Assembly (NCBI RefSeq): GCF_004028635.1
Contig: NZ_RQJW01000015.1
Span: forward strand, 62,001-126,000
Origin: Streptomyces cyaneus
GTDB lineage: Bacteria > Actinomycetota > Actinomycetes > Streptomycetales > Streptomycetaceae
Direction: 5' to 3'
DNA length: 64,000 bases
Part shown: positions 59,204-64,000 of the stretch, in pieces
How positions within the stretch are numbered: the stretch's first letter is position 1
Layout: every line of letters starts with the position of its first letter
Translations under genes and position numbers: made by a program
Notes under the pieces: generated by a model
Database searches by the model: none
What the model saw: the letters and a program-made list of their open reading frames with translations, nothing else
Told to the model about the DNA's origin: nothing

Positions 59204-60031
59204 CTACTGAAGGGAAGGGGCCGTTCGTGACACCCGCAGTTCCGTGAGATACCGCTTGGTGACCTGGCCTCCGTATCGCCGGTCGACCAGCCTGGCGATG
59301 CACTCCAGCAGTCCCTCCCTGGCCTCGGGCGGCAGCGCCCGGTGGCCGGAGTAGGTCCGCAGCACCTGGAGGTACTCCGCCGTGGTGTAGGTCAGGTCCC
59401 ACTCGTAACGCCGGAAGACGACAGGGCCGAATCGGCCGCTGCGTGCGACCTCGTCCGCGTGATCCGAGGTGTCGATGTCCTCTGCGGCAGGAGGCCGTAG
59501 CCCCGCAGGGGTGGCCGGATCGAAACGCTCGTAGCAGTTCTGAACCTCGATGAAGAACTCTTCGCTGCCGCCCGCCACATGCTGCGTGGCGACCACGGCG
59601 AGGGCGCCACCGGGCCGCAGCGCGTCGGCGGCTCTTGCCATCCGCACCGCCGGATCGATCCAGTGGAACGCCGTCGCCGAGACGACCGCGTCGAACGGCT
59701 CCTTCGGCAACGGCCACGTCTCGAAGTCGGCCGTCACGATCTCCACCGTTTCGAACCCGGCGAGGTTGCGCCGGGCGACGGCGGCCATGGCCGCGCCCAG
59801 CTCGACGGCCGTGATCCGGCAACCGCGCTCGGCGAGCGGCACGGTTGCCTTGCCGGTGCCCGCCCCGACCTCGAGGACGCGACAGCCGGGGCCGATGCCG
59901 GCCACGTCGGTGAGGTCGTCGAACAGTTCTGGCGGATATCCGGGTCTGGCGCGGTCGTACAACTCCGCGTCCTCGTCGAAGGTCCGGCTCAGGTGGACAC
60001 GGCGCCTTTCCTCGGGTGTGTCGTCACGCAT
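59204..60031 (-). CDS. Class I SAM-dependent methyltransferase
   Basis: 275 residues. Motif I GCRVLEVGAGTGKATVPLAERGCRITAVELG, motif II-like EPFDAVVSATAFHWIDPAVRMARAADALRPGGALAVV. The N-terminus RTFDEDAELYDRARPGYPPELF is a streptomycete subgroup of Methyltransf_11/25 proteins with unknown acceptor. It converges on the VanZ gene, 48 bases apart, and is in tandem behind the TauE/SafE gene. Confidence 0.92.
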   Translation of the reverse strand: MRDDTPEERRRVHLSRTFDEDAELYDRARPGYPPELFDDLTDVAGIGPGCRVLEVGAGTGKATVPLAERGCRITAVELGAAMAAVARRNLAGFETVEIVTADFETWPLPKEPFDAVVSATAFHWIDPAVRMARAADALRPGGALAVVATQHVAGGSEEFFIEVQNCYERFDPATPAGLRPPAAEDIDTSDHADEVARSGRFGPVVFRRYEWDLTYTTAEYLQVLRTYSGHRALPPEAREGLLECIARLVDRRYGGQVTKRYLTELRVSRTAPSLQ

Positions 60032-60100
60032 GGCAGCACCCTAGGGGGTGTCACGCGTGTCGTCAGCGGTCCGTGGGCCTGCCGCCCTTGCTGCCACCGC

Positions 60101-60877
60101 CTAGCGCAGCACCAGCTGGACGATGGCCGCCGTGCCGACCACCACGATGAGCGTGCGCAGGGCGGAAGGGCGCAGCCGGCGGCCGGTCGTGGCTCCGAGG
60201 TGGCCGCCGACTGCGGATCCGGCCGCGAGGAGAGCGACGGATGTCCAGTCGAAGTCCGCGACGACGAGGAAGAACAGCGCGGCGACGGAGTTGACCAGGG
60301 CGACGAGCACGTTCTTGACGGCGGTGAGGCGTTGCAGGCTGTCGTCGAGGAGCATGCCCATCAGGGCAACGTAGATGATGCCCTGGGCAGCGGCGAAGTA
60401 GCCTGCGTAGACGCTGGCCAGGGTCAGTCCGACGAGCAGCAGGGGGCCACCGTCGGAGCGTGCGGATCGCCCCTTGCGTGCCCGGCGACTGCGTAGCTTC
60501 CTGCTGATCAGCGGTTGGAGAACGACCAGTACGAGGGCGAGCCCGACCAGGGCCGGCACGATCCGTTCGAACGCCGAGGCGGGCAGCGCCAGCAGCAGCG
60601 TGGCTCCGGTGAGTCCGCCGAGCAGGGCGCCGGCGCCCCACTTCAGGATGCGCCGGCGCTGACCGCGCAGTTCCCCGCGATATCCGATGGCTCCGCTGAT
60701 CGAGCCGGGGATCAGGCCGAGCGCGTTGGAGACCGTGGCGGTGACGGGCGGCAGGCCGGTCGCGAGGAGGACCGGAAAGGTGATCAGCGTCCCCGAGCCG
60801 ACGACGGCGTTGACGGCACCGGCCGCTACGCCCGCGCCCAGGACGGCGAGCAGCTCACCGATGTGTGCGGCGTTCAT
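60101..60877 (-). CDS. TauE/SafE-family sulfite/organosulfonate exporter
   Basis: 258 residues from ATG at 60877 (MNAAHIGEL). About eight helices in two repeats: VLGAGVAAGAVNAVVGSGTLITFPVLLATGLPPVTATVSNALGLIPGSISGAIGYRGEL and VGLTLASVYAGYFAAAQGIIYVALMGMLLDDSLQRLTAVKNVLVALVNSVAALFFL. The family exports sulfite, sulfonates or sulfoacetate. No ribosome site of note precedes the ATG. Sulfur genes are not nearby, so the substrate is open. Confidence 0.92.
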   Translation of the reverse strand: MNAAHIGELLAVLGAGVAAGAVNAVVGSGTLITFPVLLATGLPPVTATVSNALGLIPGSISGAIGYRGELRGQRRRILKWGAGALLGGLTGATLLLALPASAFERIVPALVGLALVLVVLQPLISRKLRSRRARKGRSARSDGGPLLLVGLTLASVYAGYFAAAQGIIYVALMGMLLDDSLQRLTAVKNVLVALVNSVAALFFLVVADFDWTSVALLAAGSAVGGHLGATTGRRLRPSALRTLIVVVGTAAIVQLVLR

Positions 60878-61073
60878 GGCGAGAAGCCTAGAAACCGAAC
60901 ACTTCGGCAGCGGACGAATCATGCCGATGCGGGGACGATCACACACGCTCAACTTCTGGTCTGTACCAAGGTATTGACGGCCCCTTATCTCACTCCTTAA
61001 ATCAAGTGGCGACACCTTCACCCCCCACCTCGCTCGGCGCACCCGTCCACCGGGGCGTCGTACGGAAGGGAGC

Positions 61074-62315
61074 ATGATGGCCGCCCCACGCCTGCTCCGC
61101 ACGTGTCTCCTGGCCGCTCTGTCGGCCGTCCTGGTCGCGTCCGCCGCGATCGGCCCCGCTCAGGCGGAACCACCGGAGCCGACGGACGTCTCGGCCGCCG
61201 CCGTCACGTTCTCCGACAGCTTCGACGGACCCGCGGGCGCCGCGGTCGACTCCTCGAAGTGGCAGATCGAGACCGGCGACAACGTCAACAACCACGAACG
61301 GCAGTACTACACCTCGGGCAACAAGAACGCTGCGCTGGACGGCCAGGGCCACCTGGTGATCACTGCCCGGCGCGAGAACCCCGCCAACTACCAGTGCTGG
61401 TACGGAACTTGCCAGTACACCTCGGCCCGGCTGAACACCGCCGGGAAGTTCACCGCCCAGTACGGGCATGTCGAGGCGCGGCTGAAGGTCCCGCGCGGGC
61501 AGGGCATGTGGCCCGCGTTCTGGATGCTCGGCACCCCGGTGAACTGGCCGGACTCGGGCGAGATCGACATCATGGAGAACGTCGGCTTCGAGCCCTCGAC
61601 CGTGCACGGCACCCTCCACGGCCCCGGCTACTCCGGGTCGGGCGGCATAGGGGCCGCCTACTCGCTCCCGAACGGGCAGGCCTTCGCCGACGCCTTCCAC
61701 ACCTTCGCCATCGACTGGGCGCCCGACTCGATCACCTGGTCCGTGGACGGCAACGTCTACCAGCGCCGCACCCCCGCCGACCTGGGCGGGCGGACCTGGG
61801 TGTTCAACAAGCCGTACTTCCTGATCCTGAACCTCGCGGTCGGCGGCTACTGGCCCGGCGACCCGGACGGATCCACGGTGTTTCCGCAGCAGCTGGTCGT
61901 GGACCACGTCTCGGTGACGACCGGCGACTCGGCCGGCGGCACAGCGATCAGGGGCCTGGCCGGGAAGTGTGTGGACGTGGCCGGGGCTAACCCCGCCAAC
62001 GGCACACCCGTACAGCTCTACGACTGCAACGGCTCCGCCGCCCAGCAGTGGACCGCCGGCGCCGACGGCACGCTCCGGGCACTCGGCAAGTGCCTGGACG
62101 TGACGGGCAACGGCACCGCGGACGGCTCGACCGTCCAGCTGTGGGACTGCACCGGCGGCCCCAACCAGAGATGGACCGTCTCCGCGGCGCGCGACATCGT
62201 CAACCCGCAGGCCGGCAAGTGCCTCGACGCGACCGGCAACAACTCGGCCAACGGCACCCGGCTGCAGATCTGGACCTGCACGGGCGGCGCCAACCAGAAG
62301 TGGACGGTCGGCTGA
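61074..62315 (+). CDS. Secreted GH16 endo-beta-glucanase (laminarinase type) with ricin-type CBM13
   Basis: 413 residues. ATG at 61074, immediately followed by a second ATG; GGGAG precedes. Signal peptide RTCLLAALSAVLVASAAIGPAQA cleaved before EPPEP. GH16 jelly roll at about 40-285 with catalytic SGEIDIMENVGFEP (E-x-D-x-x-E) and the substrate-cleft Trp residues (MWPAFWMLGTPVNWP, YWPGDPDG). C-terminal ricin B lectin domain (about 290-413) with QxW repeats QQWTAG, QRWTVS, QKWTVG. It hydrolyses beta-1,3(-1,4)-glucan outside the cell. It ends nine bases from the convergent small gene. Confidence 0.96.
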   Translation: MMAAPRLLRTCLLAALSAVLVASAAIGPAQAEPPEPTDVSAAAVTFSDSFDGPAGAAVDSSKWQIETGDNVNNHERQYYTSGNKNAALDGQGHLVITARRENPANYQCWYGTCQYTSARLNTAGKFTAQYGHVEARLKVPRGQGMWPAFWMLGTPVNWPDSGEIDIMENVGFEPSTVHGTLHGPGYSGSGGIGAAYSLPNGQAFADAFHTFAIDWAPDSITWSVDGNVYQRRTPADLGGRTWVFNKPYFLILNLAVGGYWPGDPDGSTVFPQQLVVDHVSVTTGDSAGGTAIRGLAGKCVDVAGANPANGTPVQLYDCNGSAAQQWTAGADGTLRALGKCLDVTGNGTADGSTVQLWDCTGGPNQRWTVSAARDIVNPQAGKCLDATGNNSANGTRLQIWTCTGGANQKWTVG

Positions 62316-62324
62316 CCCGGCCGG

Positions 62325-62561
62325 CTAGTGGTGGTGCCAGGTGAACTTGTCTCCGCCGACCCAGCGGACCACGTCCGGGTCATCCAGGTCATGGACGGTG
62401 ATGCCGAAGGCGGCGGCGGCCTCCAGGACATCGGTGACGGTTTTCGCCTGACCGACGACCTCGCCGTCGATCTCCAGGATGCGGAACGGAGGCGTGCCCG
62501 GCTGAACCCCGAGCACCATGATCCGCGGGTTTGAAATGTACGGGCTGGCGCTTTCGGTCAT
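62325..62561 (-). CDS. Conserved small protein, unknown function
   Basis: 78 residues from ATG at 62561 (MTESASPYISNPRIMVLG), with no clear ribosome site. It carries no known domain: a likely beta-alpha-beta protein (PGTPPFRILEIDGEVVGQAKTVTDVLEAAAAFGITVHDLDDPDVVRWVGGDKFTWHHH). Its length and near-repeat-free composition resemble a protein I recall as common in Streptomyces with no role assigned. The His-rich tail KFTWHHH might bind metal. It converges on the glucanase gene. Confidence 0.7.
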   Translation of the reverse strand: MTESASPYISNPRIMVLGVQPGTPPFRILEIDGEVVGQAKTVTDVLEAAAAFGITVHDLDDPDVVRWVGGDKFTWHHH

Positions 62562-62673
62562 GCATAGAGCGTAGAGCGCAATCCGCGTCGACGAATCCTC
62601 CAGGTCACCCACGAATCCGTCCGCCGTCGTGCGGGGGCGGCAGCGCCGGGGAACCCTGGAGGGGGAGGTGGCG

Positions 62674-63714
62674 ATGGATCCCGTCGAGGCGCTGAACCGG
62701 ATCGCCTTTCTGCTGGAGCGGTCGCTGGCGCCGACATATCGCGTACGTGCCTTCCGTACGGCCGCCCGGGTGCTGGCCGAGCTGCCCGAGGACGAGGTAC
62801 GGGCCCGGGGCGAAGCCGGAACGCTGGAGTCGCTCCGGGGCGTCGGTCCGAAGACGGCCCAGGTGGTGCGCGAGGCGCTGGCCGGTCAGGTGCCGGCCTA
62901 TCTGACGGATCTGGAGGGCAGGCCCGCGGCTGCCGCACCGCCCGAGAGCGGCCGCGAGTTGTGGGAGCTGCTGCGCGGGGACTGCCACCTGCACTCCGAC
63001 TGGTCCGACGGCGGCAGCCCGATCGAGGAGATGGGCCGGACGGCGGCCGAGCTCGGCCATGAGTGGGCGGCGCTCACCGACCACTCCCCGCGGCTGACCG
63101 TCGCCCGCGGGCTGTCGGCCGACCGGCTGCGCGAGCAGCTCGAGGTGGTGGCGGAGCTGAACACGACGTGGGCGCCGTTCCGGCTGCTCACCGGCATCGA
63201 GTGCGACATCCTCGAGGACGGTTCGCTCGACCAGGAACCGGAGCTGCTGGAGCGGCTCGACGTCGTGGTGGTGTCCGTGCACTCCAAGCTGCGCATGGAA
63301 GCCGGCGCGATGACCCGCCGCATGGTCGCCGCCGTACGCGATCCGCACGCGGACGTTCTGGGGCACTGCACGGGCAGGCTGGTGACCGGGCGGGGGCGGC
63401 CCGAGTCGGAGTTCGACGCGGACGAGGTGTTCGCCGCGTGCGCCGAGTCCGGTACGGCGGTGGAGATCAACAGCCGGCCCGAGCGGCTCGACCCGCCCCG
63501 GCGGCTGCTGCGCCGGGCCGTGGCCGCGGGCGTGCTGTTCTCCATCGACACCGACGCGCATGCGCCCGGTCAGCTGGACTGGCAGCGGTACGGCTGTGCA
63601 CGGGCGCAGGAGTGCGCGGTGCCCGCCGAGCGGGTGGTCACCACCTGGAGCGTGGACGAGCTGCTGGCCTGGACCCACGAGGGCAGGACACCGTCCCGCG
63701 TGGCGGACGCCTGA
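62674..63714 (+). CDS. PHP-domain hydrolase with helix-hairpin-helix (PolX-like without polymerase)
   Basis: 346 residues from ATG at 62674 with GGAGGTGGCG ahead. Residues 1-90 resemble the DNA polymerase X N-terminal 8-kDa and HhH part (MDPVEALNRIAFLLERSLAPTYRVRAFRTAARVL; LRGVGPKTAQVVREALAG). A PHP domain follows: metal ligands in CHLHSDWSDGGSPIEEM, ALTDHSPRLTVARGL, GIECDIL, VVSVHSKLRME, DVLGHCTGR and IDTDAHAPGQL. The fingers/palm nucleotidyl-transferase part of PolX is missing, so a phosphoesterase (histidinol-phosphatase-like or 3'-exonuclease) is likely; whether the HhH part binds DNA is unknown. Confidence 0.92.
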   Translation: MDPVEALNRIAFLLERSLAPTYRVRAFRTAARVLAELPEDEVRARGEAGTLESLRGVGPKTAQVVREALAGQVPAYLTDLEGRPAAAAPPESGRELWELLRGDCHLHSDWSDGGSPIEEMGRTAAELGHEWAALTDHSPRLTVARGLSADRLREQLEVVAELNTTWAPFRLLTGIECDILEDGSLDQEPELLERLDVVVVSVHSKLRMEAGAMTRRMVAAVRDPHADVLGHCTGRLVTGRGRPESEFDADEVFAACAESGTAVEINSRPERLDPPRRLLRRAVAAGVLFSIDTDAHAPGQLDWQRYGCARAQECAVPAERVVTTWSVDELLAWTHEGRTPSRVADA

Positions 63715-63768
63715 CGTGGTACTCGTGCGGCAGGAGAGGAAACGGCCCGGACCAGGAAGGGGCGGCAC

Positions 63769-64000
63769 ATGGAACGGTCGGCTGTGTTCGATGTCGACGG
63801 AACCCTCGTCGACACCAACCACCTCCACGTCACGACCTGGTGGGAAGCCTTCCGGCAGGCCGGGCACCAGGTGCCGATGCACGCCGTCCACCGCGCCGTC
63901 GGACTCAGCTCCACCGACCTGATCGCCCACCTCCTCGGCGACGACCGGGACAAGGACCAGGACGCCGAGCTGAGCGCCGCCCACAAGGCCCTGTACGGGC
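63769..64000 (+). CDS. HAD-superfamily phosphatase, N-terminal part (3' end outside window)
   Basis: First 77 codons only. ATG at 63769 with GGAAGG upstream. The HAD nucleophile motif is in VFDVDGTLVDTNHLHVTTW, and a helical cap region begins with WWEAFRQAGHQVPMHAVHRAVGLSSTDLIAHLLG. This matches phosphoglycolate-phosphatase/beta-phosphoglucomutase-type HAD enzymes; the substrate cannot be told from this part. Confidence 0.93.
   Translation, partial: MERSAVFDVDGTLVDTNHLHVTTWWEAFRQAGHQVPMHAVHRAVGLSSTDLIAHLLGDDRDKDQDAELSAAHKALYG

Overview
The window is 64 kb of very GC-rich, densely coding actinobacterial chromosome. Very high third-position GC, GTG starts, purine-rich ribosome sites, a conservon (sensor kinase, roadblock, DUF742, Ras-like GTPase, P450), an extra EF-Tu gene, a perfect CebR box and many secreted glycoside hydrolases together point to Streptomyces. 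No rRNA, tRNA, CRISPR array or intact insertion sequence was seen.

Layout. 1-19.5 kb: end of a D-2-hydroxyacid dehydrogenase; a membrane protein joining sigma-like, zinc anti-sigma and ricin-lectin parts; a Doc/RHH toxin-antitoxin pair; an ECF41-type sigma factor translationally coupled to an orphan cytochrome b; a polysaccharide block (secreted Ig-like protein, GH9 cellulase with a CebR operator, GH2 enzyme); a PAS-GAF-SpoIIE phosphatase with a lipoprotein; an ArsB/SLC13-type permease; and a second sigma/anti-sigma/lectin fusion. 19.8-36.7 kb: small regulator-enzyme modules, namely AraC/phytanoyl-CoA dioxygenase, TetR/NTF2-flavoprotein-aldo-keto reductase, azoreductase/sigma factor, ferredoxin-P450, LysE, a Ddn-like protein, a CDF metal transporter, a glutathionyl-hydroquinone-reductase-like enzyme behind a 5 x 19 bp tandem repeat, VOC and PPOX proteins, TetR, and an APC permease with an amidohydrolase.

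36.7-43.5 kb is the most unusual part. It holds the start of a terpene-synthase-like gene that breaks off, an integrase relic, then a 576-residue unrecognised protein with a DDxxDxxxD motif. That gene converges on a complete conservon (cvnABCDE) whose P450 has Trp in place of the Arg of ExxR, as in the CYP157 family. 43.7-54.6 kb: lipoprotein, GlxA-type regulator with a divergent quinone oxidoreductase, a MarR-controlled alcohol/aldehyde dehydrogenase pair, STAS protein, a second-copy-like EF-Tu with PRPP synthetase, a P450, and a DUF4230 protein. 54.6-64 kb: a six-gene overlapping Mrp/Mbh-type antiporter cluster, VanZ, methyltransferase, TauE/SafE, a GH16-ricin glucanase, a small conserved protein, a PHP-domain hydrolase and the start of a HAD phosphatase.

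Common themes are (1) local control, with clear palindromic operators between or beside divergent genes, (2) extracellular sugar sensing and degradation, where ricin-type lectin folds appear both in membrane sigma/anti-sigma fusions and in an enzyme, and (3) redox and specialised-metabolism enzymes, including three P450s. Product calls come from motifs and family resemblance read by eye; no database search was possible.
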